Shown here: positions 56,725-64,000 of the stretch, piece after piece
How the letters are laid out: each line of letters opens with the position of its first letter
Numbering within the stretch: position 1 is the first letter of the stretch
Assembly: GCF_009914335.1 (NCBI RefSeq)
Contig: NZ_CP043925.1
Location: forward strand, 1,240,001-1,304,000
Direction of reading: 5' to 3'
Source of the DNA: Proteus columbae
Lineage (GTDB): Bacteria > Pseudomonadota > Gammaproteobacteria > Enterobacterales > Enterobacteriaceae
DNA length: 64,000 bases
Program-made: the position numbers and the translations under genes
The notes under the pieces: generated by a model
Databases searched by the model: none
What the model saw: the letters and a program-made list of their open reading frames with translations, nothing else
What the model was told of the DNA's origin: nothing

Positions 56725-58848
56725 ATGAATAATATATTTATGTATTTAAAAGTTAAAATAAAACAAGATGCGATTTTAGCAGTTGATCTCGCAGAGAAGA
56801 GTCCATCTATCCGTAATTTTAATCTTGCTAATAAAATATTAACAGTAAAATTAACAAGTGAGAAATTAAAATTAAAAAAAGATCCTAATGATACCTATCT
56901 TATTCAAGAAAAAATAAAAAATTATGAGTCTTTATTTTTAAAATTAAATGAAATTAAAATAGAATATGCGTGTGAATATAAATTTATAGTTGAATTAAAA
57001 AGATTATTAACCAATAAAAAAATAAAAAATAGTACACAAAAAAAGATCATAGGAAATTATAAAAATAGAGTGGGAATATATCAATCAACCAATAAGGATG
57101 TTAATCATTTTATAAATGAAGATTTAATGGATTTTTTATTTGAAAATAAAAAAATTAATAATGATAAATTTAATAGTTTTAACATTAAAAATGTTAATAT
57201 TAATGACGCGAATATATGTTCTTCACAATTTGAAAAATGTAATATAAATGAATCAATATTTACGGATTGTAAATTAACTAAATCTTATTTTCATGCTTCA
57301 ACAATAAAAAATTCAACGTTTAATCATTGTAATTTAACCAACGCTGATTTTTTATTTTCAAATATAGAAAATGTAAACTTTATAAATAGTGACTTAAGTA
57401 ATGCAACAATTAAGGTAAAAAGTGCTAATTTTGAAAATTCGACACTTGATAATGCAAAAATAGAAATTGATATTGACAATATTCCTTTAATGAAAAATAA
57501 AAAAACTCTATTTGAAACCATTAGTTCAATAAATGATAAATATAATGAAATAAAAACATCATTGATGAGCGCTCTGATTTTAAAAATACAGTGTACTATT
57601 TTATATAATTATAATGGTCATGATGGTGATAATAATATAGGGTTATCAGCAGACTTTATAATAGAAAATTTATTCTCTAATCAATATTTTTGTAAAAATA
57701 AAATAATTAAAAAATTTATTGCTGATATTTTATATAGTTCCTATTTTGATGATGAATATAGTAATTCTATTGATAAATTATCCCCTGATTTTTTATCTTT
57801 TCATTTAGATCTAATTAATAATTATGACAATGATAAGCCGAAAAAATTTATGCTACAAGAAAATGATAAATTTATTAAGCTAATGGTATTATCACTTTAT
57901 CATGAAAATCAAAATATTAGAGATAGAGCAAGAGTGTTATATGATAAATATCTTGATCTTGAGGAGATAAAATCTTTTGTTCAAGAAAATGATATTGATT
58001 GTGGTGATAGAAAGGTTGACTGGTATGATAAAAACAGTTTTAATTATATTTTAATAAATAACAATAAAGATAAAAAAATAATTATTAGTCATGAAGATAT
58101 AGTTAATGTTTTATTTAATAATAATATGGAAACTAATACTAGTTTTACTAGGTTTTATCTTTATATTAATAATGATTGTGAGAAAATTAATAATATTAAT
58201 TATTATGAGTTATTTAATGGTTTTATAATGTCAGAAATAAGTACTATACCTGATTTTGTTATTTTTACAAATTGTTATAACAAGATGGCCAATAAAATTG
58301 AATCTAATAAGTGGTTGTCATTATTTAAATCAAGTGATTTTTATGAACAATTTCACTCTGTTTTAATAGGTATGAAGCCTTTTTCTAATGAAAAGCTTAT
58401 TAATATTCAAGAACAAGAAAAGTTAAGTAAAATATTTAAGCCATTTTTAAATGCTTCAGATGGTAATATTAAAAAAAGTTCTCTAACTATTGAACATTAT
58501 CAAAAACTTTGTGAACTTTTTGATATTACTTTGGTAAGTAAAGAATTGAAATCTCAATATTTATTAAGTCTTTCTGCTTTAATTGTTAAATATTCATCAA
58601 GCTCTGTATTTGGCAACGATTCAGATTCACCTGAAATATTAAGAATGTATGCTTATGCTTTAATGAGTAAGGCTAATGAATTAAATCCAAAATTAATGGG
58701 AAAAAACTTTAAAGAATGGAGCGATAGATTATTAGGAATGAATAAAATGTTTCAATGTACGGATGTACTTTTTTCAATAATGAATCATTATGGAAAAGAA
58801 CACTTCAAAGATATATTTTATAAAATCATACCGTTACATTGGAGATAA
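56725..58848 (+). CDS. Putative SopA/NleL-type HECT-like E3 ubiquitin ligase (pentapeptide-repeat effector)
   Basis: A 707-residue protein from the ATG at 56725, which has GAGG just upstream; a GTG at 56686 would add 13 residues. About 1-145 is helical and Lys-rich. About 149-247 is a pentapeptide-repeat beta-helix, with repeats such as CNINESIFTDCKLTKSYF and CNLTNADF. Then come a central region and a C-terminal domain ending FQCTDVLF...IIPLHWR. Cys678 lies 29 residues before the C-terminus, the same offset as the catalytic Cys753 of the 782-residue Salmonella SopA and E. coli NleL, which share this beta-helix plus HECT-like order. Extreme AT content unlike its neighbours suggests horizontal transfer. 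No chaperone or secretion gene is adjacent. Function is inferred. Confidence 0.72.
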   Translation: MNNIFMYLKVKIKQDAILAVDLAEKSPSIRNFNLANKILTVKLTSEKLKLKKDPNDTYLIQEKIKNYESLFLKLNEIKIEYACEYKFIVELKRLLTNKKIKNSTQKKIIGNYKNRVGIYQSTNKDVNHFINEDLMDFLFENKKINNDKFNSFNIKNVNINDANICSSQFEKCNINESIFTDCKLTKSYFHASTIKNSTFNHCNLTNADFLFSNIENVNFINSDLSNATIKVKSANFENSTLDNAKIEIDIDNIPLMKNKKTLFETISSINDKYNEIKTSLMSALILKIQCTILYNYNGHDGDNNIGLSADFIIENLFSNQYFCKNKIIKKFIADILYSSYFDDEYSNSIDKLSPDFLSFHLDLINNYDNDKPKKFMLQENDKFIKLMVLSLYHENQNIRDRARVLYDKYLDLEEIKSFVQENDIDCGDRKVDWYDKNSFNYILINNNKDKKIIISHEDIVNVLFNNNMETNTSFTRFYLYINNDCEKINNINYYELFNGFIMSEISTIPDFVIFTNCYNKMANKIESNKWLSLFKSSDFYEQFHSVLIGMKPFSNEKLINIQEQEKLSKIFKPFLNASDGNIKKSSLTIEHYQKLCELFDITLVSKELKSQYLLSLSALIVKYSSSSVFGNDSDSPEILRMYAYALMSKANELNPKLMGKNFKEWSDRLLGMNKMFQCTDVLFSIMNHYGKEHFKDIFYKIIPLHWR

Positions 58849-58870
58849 TAATTAGTCAAAATAAGAGAAA

Positions 58871-58910
58871 TAAAACGCACTCCAACTTTACTAATTAACT
58901 GTTGGAGTGC
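58871..58910 (-). terminator. Terminator between the effector-like gene and the membrane-protein gene
   Basis: GCACTCCAAC (58877-58886) pairs perfectly with GTTGGAGTGC (58901-58910). On the minus strand it is followed by GTTTTATTT, so it mainly serves the minus-strand gene, but it lies between two convergent genes and could act on both. Confidence 0.75.
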
Positions 58911-58955
58911 AAGCAAAAAACATTATTTTTTCGTTTTAATCAATTAAATCGAAGA

Positions 58956-59852
58956 TTAACTGACTAATTTACCAATATTGGATTCAGCGGTTTTATTAAG
59001 AGAAATCGTTCCATTTCCACCATTTCCGCCAATTCCACCATTATTTCCTTGGTTGCCTACATTATGGTGATAAAAAACGTCACGATAAGAGCCATACATC
59101 GCAGTGTAAGAAAGAGGAATAGTAATTAATAACCCTAAACCAAATGGAATAATACTCACGACCAGAATAAATAGCAGTAAAATAAAGAAGAAGAACCCAC
59201 CAGCTAAATTTATTTTTACTGCCGAAAGGCTCGCTTTAACAGCAGGGAGCGCTTTATAACCGTTTACTAATACCAACGCAGGGACAAACCAATATGCAGC
59301 AGTACTAATTGTACCGAAAATAGCAATAATAATGATAAATAGAGTAAAACCTGATGTGTTATCTGCCATCATTTCAGCAATAATTTCTTCAGAATAATCA
59401 CTAGAAGCCGCATAGATAACGTCCATCATGGCTGCACCAGAGATAATAACCGCGAGAATAATCCCAAACAGCAAAATAAGGAAACTGATGCCGTAAGCGC
59501 CCATTATACTTAGATAGCGTTTGTTATAAAAACCAAAGAATAGATTATCAACGTCCATCCGTTGGGTTTCATACTGCTGATGGGCAATGGCAATAAGGCC
59601 TGTAGCTAATACAGTAGTAATAAAAGGTGATATGATTGGACCTATTAGCGGAATAAATCCAAGAATGGTCGATATAATAAGACTAACGATAAAGTAGATA
59701 ATAATAACGCCTACCCACATCCAAAAACGTTCTTTTATTAAATCCCATCCCAGTCCTAACCAACGTACTCCGCCTGAGGCACCTCGTGCTTGAGGAATAG
59801 GCGTAAATACCTCTTGTGGCTCTGTTAGCGATGAATTATTGTCTTGTTCCAT
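58956..59852 (-). CDS. Multi-pass membrane protein (BPSS1780-like)
   Basis: A 298-residue protein with about six hydrophobic segments between residues 44 and 258. The N-terminal cytoplasmic part has RGASGGVRWLGLGWDLIKER, a pattern seen in the BPSS1780/COG5473 group of uncharacterised inner-membrane proteins. The C-terminal tail (about 262-298) has a Gly/Asn-rich segment, NQGNNGGIGGNGGNG. No catalytic motif is visible and no function is known to me. Family assignment is tentative. It is transcribed alone, convergent with the effector-like gene. Confidence 0.75.
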   Translation of the reverse strand: MEQDNNSSLTEPQEVFTPIPQARGASGGVRWLGLGWDLIKERFWMWVGVIIIYFIVSLIISTILGFIPLIGPIISPFITTVLATGLIAIAHQQYETQRMDVDNLFFGFYNKRYLSIMGAYGISFLILLFGIILAVIISGAAMMDVIYAASSDYSEEIIAEMMADNTSGFTLFIIIIAIFGTISTAAYWFVPALVLVNGYKALPAVKASLSAVKINLAGGFFFFILLLFILVVSIIPFGLGLLITIPLSYTAMYGSYRDVFYHHNVGNQGNNGGIGGNGGNGTISLNKTAESNIGKLVS

Positions 59853-60094
59853 TTCCTGTACCTTAATCCCAATATCTTTAGTTTATAAATATAAGCCTTC
59901 TATAATATCTTTTTGTTTTGTTATTAATCAACTGTATTCAACTTAATATAGGTTAAGGATAATCTTAGAATGTATATTTTTACTTGTGGGGACAGATATT
60001 CTTTAATTAATACAAAATGATTTAAATAATTTAAGTTAACTTCATCTCATTAAAAAATAACTTTATTTGTTTGGGATATTTTTAATTATATGAA

Positions 60095-60124
60095 AACAAA
60101 AAGCAGCACTTTAATGTGCTGCTT
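60095..60124 (-). terminator. Terminator of pflA
   Basis: AAGCAGCAC (60101-60109) pairs with GTGCTGCTT (60116-60124) over a 6-nt loop; on the minus strand TTTTTGTTTT follows. Confidence 0.88.
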
Positions 60125-60150
60125 CTTAAATTAATCTTAAGTAGAAAAGC

Positions 60151-60891
60151 TTAGTAGATCACTTTATGACCGTAAGATTCAAGAATTGATTTTACATTTT
60201 CCATCGTCTCTTTTGACGGTGGATGAATGCCATCTAGCTTGTATTCTTCTCCTAAAGCTACCCATTTATGTTTGCCGAGTTCGTGGTAAGGAAGAAGTTC
60301 TACTTTTTCGATATTTTTCATATCTTTAATAAATTCGCCTAAACGATGAGCAGAATCATCATCATCAGACCAACCCGGTACAACCACATAACGAACCCAT
60401 GTTTTTTGGCCTCGCTTTGCTAAATAACGTGCGAATTCAAGTGTACGCTGGTTTGATACACCAACCAGTTTCTGGTGGATCTCATCGTTGATTTGTTTTA
60501 GGTCGAGCATCACTAAGTCAGTGGCATCCATTAATTCATCAATAACGGGATCATAACGACGAACAAAGCCGTTAGTATCTAAGCAGGTATGGATATTTTC
60601 TTTTTGACAAGCGCGGAACCAATCGCGCACAAACTCTGCTTGCAAAATTGCTTCGCCACCTGAAGCAGTAACACCGCCGCCAGAAGCATTCATAAAATGA
60701 CGATAGGTAACCGCCTCTTTCATTAGTTCATCAACTGTGACGATTTGCCCACCATGAGTATCCCATGTGTCACGGTTGTGACAATAGAGGCATCTCATTA
60801 GGCATCCTTGAAAGAAAACAATGAAACGTATTCCGGGACCGTCAACAGTACCGCAGGATTCAAATGAGTGGATACGACCAAGTACGGACAT
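60151..60891 (-). CDS. pflA: Pyruvate formate-lyase-activating enzyme
   Basis: A 246-residue radical SAM enzyme that installs the glycyl radical on PflB. The [4Fe-4S]-binding CxxxCxxC motif is Cys30-Cys34-Cys37. [14 protein letters not shown] and [15 protein letters not shown] are family hallmarks. It lies downstream of pflB, separated by 107 bases containing a hairpin terminator, as in E. coli where pflA also has its own expression. Confidence 0.97.
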   Translation of the reverse strand: MSVLGRIHSFESCGTVDGPGIRFIVFFQGCLMRCLYCHNRDTWDTHGGQIVTVDELMKEAVTYRHFMNASGGGVTASGGEAILQAEFVRDWFRACQKENIHTCLDTNGFVRRYDPVIDELMDATDLVMLDLKQINDEIHQKLVGVSNQRTLEFARYLAKRGQKTWVRYVVVPGWSDDDDSAHRLGEFIKDMKNIEKVELLPYHELGKHKWVALGEEYKLDGIHPPSKETMENVKSILESYGHKVIY

Positions 60892-60918
60892 AACAGGGTT
60901 ACTCCAAAACTGTCAATA

Positions 60919-60943
60919 AAAAGGCCCCAAAGTAGGGGCCTTT
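60919..60943 (-). terminator. Intercistronic hairpin between pflB and pflA
   Basis: On the minus strand AAAGGCCCC and GGGGCCTTTT flank a TACTTT loop and lead into T residues. It should end most pflB transcripts, keeping the activase at a lower level than the abundant lyase. Confidence 0.85.
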
Positions 60944-60998
60944 ATTCTAAGCGATTTTATCTACTTTCTCAGTAAATAAATGCATATAGTTATCTTTA

Positions 60999-63281
60999 TT
61001 ACATTGTTTGTGTAAATGTACGGGTGATAACGTCTTGCTGTTGCTCTTTAGTCAGTGAGTTAAAGCGAACTGCATAACCAGAAACACGGATAGTTAACTG
61101 AGGATATTTCTCAGGATCTTCCATTGCTTCTAACAGCATTTCACGGTTCATCACGTTGACGTTCAGGTGTTGACCACCTTCGATACCCGCTTCGTGGTGG
61201 AAGTAACCATCCATCAGACCCGCAAGGTTTGCTTTACGAACATCATCATCTTTACCTAATGCATTAGGTACGATTGAGAAGGTGTAAGAAATACCATCTT
61301 TCGCATAAGCAAATGGCAGTTTCGCAACAGAAGTCAGAGAAGCTACCGCACCTTTTTGGTCACGACCGTGCATTGGGTTAGCACCTGGTCCGAATGGTGC
61401 GCCTGCACGACGACCGTCTGGAGTATTACCTGTTTTCTTACCGTAAACAACGTTTGAAGTGATAGTCAGGATTGACTGTGTAGGTACCGCATTACGGTAT
61501 GTACGCAGTTTCTGAATTTTCTTCATGAAACGTTCAACTAAGTCACAAGCGATGTCATCTACACGAGAATCGTTGTTACCAAATTGTGGGTATTCGCCAT
61601 CAATTTTAAAGTCAACTGCTAAGCCGTTTTCATCACGGATTGGAGAAACTTTTGCATATTTGATTGCAGACAGTGAGTCAGCAGCAACAGACAGACCTGC
61701 GATACCACATGCCATTGTACGATATACGTCACGATCATGAAGTGCCATCAGAGCTGCTTCATAGCTGTATTTATCGTGCATGTAGTGGATAACGTTCAGC
61801 GCAGTTACGTATTGAGTTGCTAACCAATCCATAAAGTGATCCATTTGGTTCATCACAGTATCGAAGTTTAATACTTCGTCCATGATTGGAGCATGTTTTG
61901 GACCTACTTGGATTTTCAGTTTTTCGTCAACACCACCATTGATGGTATACAGTAAGGTTTTCGCTAAGTTCGCACGAGCACCGAAGAACTGCATTTGTTT
62001 ACCAACAACCATTGGGCTAACACAACATGCGATTGCATAGTCATCGCTGTCGAAGTCAGGACGCATTAAGTCATCATTTTCGTACTGGATTGAAGAAGTA
62101 TCGATTGAGACTTTAGCTGCATATTTTTTGAAGTTGATAGGCAGTTGTTCTGACCACAGGATGGTCATGTTTGGTTCTGGTGATGGACCCATTGTGTACA
62201 GGGTATTTAAGAAACGGAAAGTATTCTTAGTTACCAGAGTACGGCCATCTAAACCCATACCTGCTAAAGATTCTGTTGCCCAGATTGGGTCACCAGAGAA
62301 CAGTTCATCATATTCAGGAGTACGTAAGAAACGAACCATACGTAATTTCATGACTAAGTGGTCAATTAATTCCTGAGCTTGTTCTTCTGTCAGTAAACCT
62401 GCTTCAATATCACGTTGGATGTAGATATCTAAGAATGTAGATACACGACCAAATGACATTGCAGCACCGTTTTGAGATTTAACAGCGGCTAAGTAACCGA
62501 AGTAAGTCCATTGTACTGCTTCTTTTGCGTTTTGCGCTGGGCGAGAAATATCGTAACCGTATTTCGCAGCCATTTCTTGGATTTGACCTAAAGCAGCGTG
62601 CTGCTCTGCGATTTCTTCACGCAGTTGGATAGTCATTTCCAGATCTTCGCCTTTTTCCATTCTTTCTTGTAAAGAGGTGAATTGGGCAAATTTATCTTTA
62701 CGCAGGAACTCAATACCATACAGTGCAACACGACGGTAGTCACCGATAATACGACCACGACCATATGCATCTGGTAAACCTGTTAAGATACCAGATTTAC
62801 GGCATTTCATGATGTCTGGAGTATAAACATCGAAAACGCCTTGGTTGTGAGTTTTACGGTAATCAGTAAAGATTTTTTTCAGTTCTGGGTCCAGCTCACG
62901 GTTGTAAGCGTGGCAAGAACTTTCAACCATACGGATACCACCGAATGGGATGATCGCACGTTTCAGAGGTGCATCAGTCTGTAAACCTACGATTTGTTCT
63001 AAATCTTTAGAGATATAACCCGCATCGTGAGATGTGATAGTTGAAGCAACAGAAGTATCAAAATCAACCGGCGCATGCGTGCGGTTTTCGATTTTGATGC
63101 CTTCCATAACTTGTTCCCAAAGTGTATCAGTTGCTTTAGTGGAACCTGCTAGGAAAGATTCGTCGCCTTCATATGGAGTGTAGTTTTTTTGGATAAAGTC
63201 ACGAACGTTAACATTGTTCTGCCATTCACCTTCAGAAAAACCTTTCCATGCTTCAGCAAATTTTTCATTTAAATCAGACAT
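60999..63281 (-). CDS. pflB: Formate C-acetyltransferase (pyruvate formate-lyase)
   Basis: A 760-residue glycyl-radical enzyme converting pyruvate and CoA to formate and acetyl-CoA under anoxia. The catalytic cysteine pair is in [11 protein letters not shown]. The radical glycine is Gly735 in RVSGYAVRF near the C-terminus. Length and sequence match E. coli PflB closely. Codon choice is more G+C-rich and regular than in neighbours, as expected for a highly expressed gene. It follows focA by 54 bases. Confidence 0.98.
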   Translation of the reverse strand: MSDLNEKFAEAWKGFSEGEWQNNVNVRDFIQKNYTPYEGDESFLAGSTKATDTLWEQVMEGIKIENRTHAPVDFDTSVASTITSHDAGYISKDLEQIVGLQTDAPLKRAIIPFGGIRMVESSCHAYNRELDPELKKIFTDYRKTHNQGVFDVYTPDIMKCRKSGILTGLPDAYGRGRIIGDYRRVALYGIEFLRKDKFAQFTSLQERMEKGEDLEMTIQLREEIAEQHAALGQIQEMAAKYGYDISRPAQNAKEAVQWTYFGYLAAVKSQNGAAMSFGRVSTFLDIYIQRDIEAGLLTEEQAQELIDHLVMKLRMVRFLRTPEYDELFSGDPIWATESLAGMGLDGRTLVTKNTFRFLNTLYTMGPSPEPNMTILWSEQLPINFKKYAAKVSIDTSSIQYENDDLMRPDFDSDDYAIACCVSPMVVGKQMQFFGARANLAKTLLYTINGGVDEKLKIQVGPKHAPIMDEVLNFDTVMNQMDHFMDWLATQYVTALNVIHYMHDKYSYEAALMALHDRDVYRTMACGIAGLSVAADSLSAIKYAKVSPIRDENGLAVDFKIDGEYPQFGNNDSRVDDIACDLVERFMKKIQKLRTYRNAVPTQSILTITSNVVYGKKTGNTPDGRRAGAPFGPGANPMHGRDQKGAVASLTSVAKLPFAYAKDGISYTFSIVPNALGKDDDVRKANLAGLMDGYFHHEAGIEGGQHLNVNVMNREMLLEAMEDPEKYPQLTIRVSGYAVRFNSLTKEQQQDVITRTFTQTM

Positions 63282-63335
63282 GATACTTCTACCTTTTTAC
63301 AATGGAACTTAAGAAATCAGTCATACCTGCGTGGA

Positions 63336-64000
63336 TTAATGTTTATCGCCACGCAGATGCATTAACCAGTATACCAAACCGACTAGGACTGCTCCGCCAA
63401 TAATGTTACCGATAGTGACAGGTAATAAATTGTCAGCGAGGAAATTCGAAACTGTTAAATCCGAAAATTGTTCGGGTGATGCACCTACTTTAGTCCAGAA
63501 TTCTGCGGGTGCAAAATTCTTAATAACAATACCTAAAGGGATAAGGAACATGTTAGCGATACTGTGCTCAAAACCACTAGCAACGAACATACCGATAGGT
63601 AAAATTAATGCAAAGAGTTTATCAATTAGTGTACGACCTGCATAGCTCATCCAAACTGCAAGACAAACCATTAAGTTAGCTAAAATACCTAAACAAACGG
63701 CTTCAATAAAAGTGTGTTCAACTTTATGTTGTGCTGTTTGTAAGACATTAAGCCCCCAAAGCCCATTCGCTGCCATATGCTGACCTGCGAACCACATTAA
63801 GGCGACAAAAAAGAGTGCGCCAACAAAGTTACCAAGATAGACATTTATCCAGTTTGCAAACATTTTGCCCCAAGATATACGTCCAGTTGCTTTAGGAATA
63901 ATAGTAAGAACAGTAGAGGTGAATAAGTCAGCGCCACAAACGACGACGAGCATTAACCCCAGAGAGAAGCAGATCCCACCGACTAATTTAGCCAGCCCAA
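63336..64000 (-). CDS. focA: Formate channel FocA (5' end outside window)
   Basis: A partial pentameric formate/nitrite channel. The frame stays open to the window end: upstream of the internal ATG at 63953 the codons read GLAKLVGGICFSLGLML, matching FocA, so the gene continues past 64000 and about 65 N-terminal residues are missing. Visible motifs are VCGADLFTSTVL, GNFVGALFFV, NVLQTAQHKVEHTFIEA with the channel histidine region, and CLGILANLMVCLAVWMSYAGR. It exports formate made by PflB and imports it at low pH; focA-pflB form an operon. Confidence 0.96.
   Translation of the reverse strand, partial: GLAKLVGGICFSLGLMLVVVCGADLFTSTVLTIIPKATGRISWGKMFANWINVYLGNFVGALFFVALMWFAGQHMAANGLWGLNVLQTAQHKVEHTFIEAVCLGILANLMVCLAVWMSYAGRTLIDKLFALILPIGMFVASGFEHSIANMFLIPLGIVIKNFAPAEFWTKVGASPEQFSDLTVSNFLADNLLPVTIGNIIGGAVLVGLVYWLMHLRGDKH

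Overview
The window is chromosomal DNA of a gammaproteobacterium of the Enterobacterales, most likely Proteus or a close relative (Morganellaceae). Almost every protein can be aligned from memory with an Escherichia coli K-12 counterpart over its full length, and long stretches keep the E. coli gene order. Base composition is clearly more AT-rich than E. coli, with A/T-rich third codon positions and very AT-rich intergenic DNA. No rRNA, tRNA, CRISPR array, transposase or phage gene was found.

Layout. 1-2.1 kb: an aminoacyl-tRNA deacylase (yeaK) and an iron-dependent alcohol dehydrogenase (yiaY) behind a near-ideal FNR promoter. 2.1-9.5 kb: the complete histidine operon hisGDCBHAFI on the minus strand, with its His-rich leader peptide hisL and attenuator. 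9.8-17.6 kb: yeeZ (next to his as in E. coli), a glutathione transferase, the D,D-carboxypeptidase dacC, formate-tetrahydrofolate ligase, and the serine uptake and deamination pair sdaC-sdaB. 18.5-31.5 kb: a block matching the E. coli ybjG-grxA-ybjC-ybjN-rlmC-art-ybjT-lysO-ybjD region. It includes the small RNA RybB with a sigma-E promoter and a Bcr-type MFS exporter between rlmC and artPIQM. 31.6-52.3 kb: macAB, cspD/clpSA, infA, aat, cydDC, trxB, lrp, ftsK, lolA, rarA and serS, almost in E. coli order. 52.3-59.9 kb: the accessory part, between serS and pflA. It holds a methionine-type ABC transporter (metNIQ-like) under an array of met boxes, a lone ureidoglycolate dehydrogenase (allD), a very AT-rich gene for a pentapeptide-repeat protein that looks like a SopA/NleL-type HECT-like ubiquitin ligase, and a multi-pass membrane protein with a Gly/Asn tail. 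60.1-64.0 kb: pflA, pflB and the 3' part of focA, cut by the window end.

How the genes work together. The window is mainly housekeeping and central metabolism: histidine synthesis; serine to pyruvate (sdaCB); pyruvate to formate and acetyl-CoA (pflBA), with formate export (focA) or assimilation (fhs); cytochrome bd assembly (cydDC); thiol redox (trxB, grxA); arginine uptake (artPIQM); N-end-rule proteolysis (aat, clpS, clpA); chromosome segregation and fork maintenance (ftsK, rarA); and lipoprotein sorting (lolA). Regulatory logic readable in the DNA includes his attenuation, sigma-E control of RybB, FNR control of yiaY, MetJ control of the metNIQ-like operon and probable ArgR control of artPIQM.

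The most novel items are the putative HECT-like E3 ligase effector (56725-58848), the pure (CAGCAA)16 polyglutamine microsatellite inside ftsK, the met-box array with a divergent MetQ, and the orphan allD. All identifications come from reading the sequence and remembered family knowledge; no database search was run.
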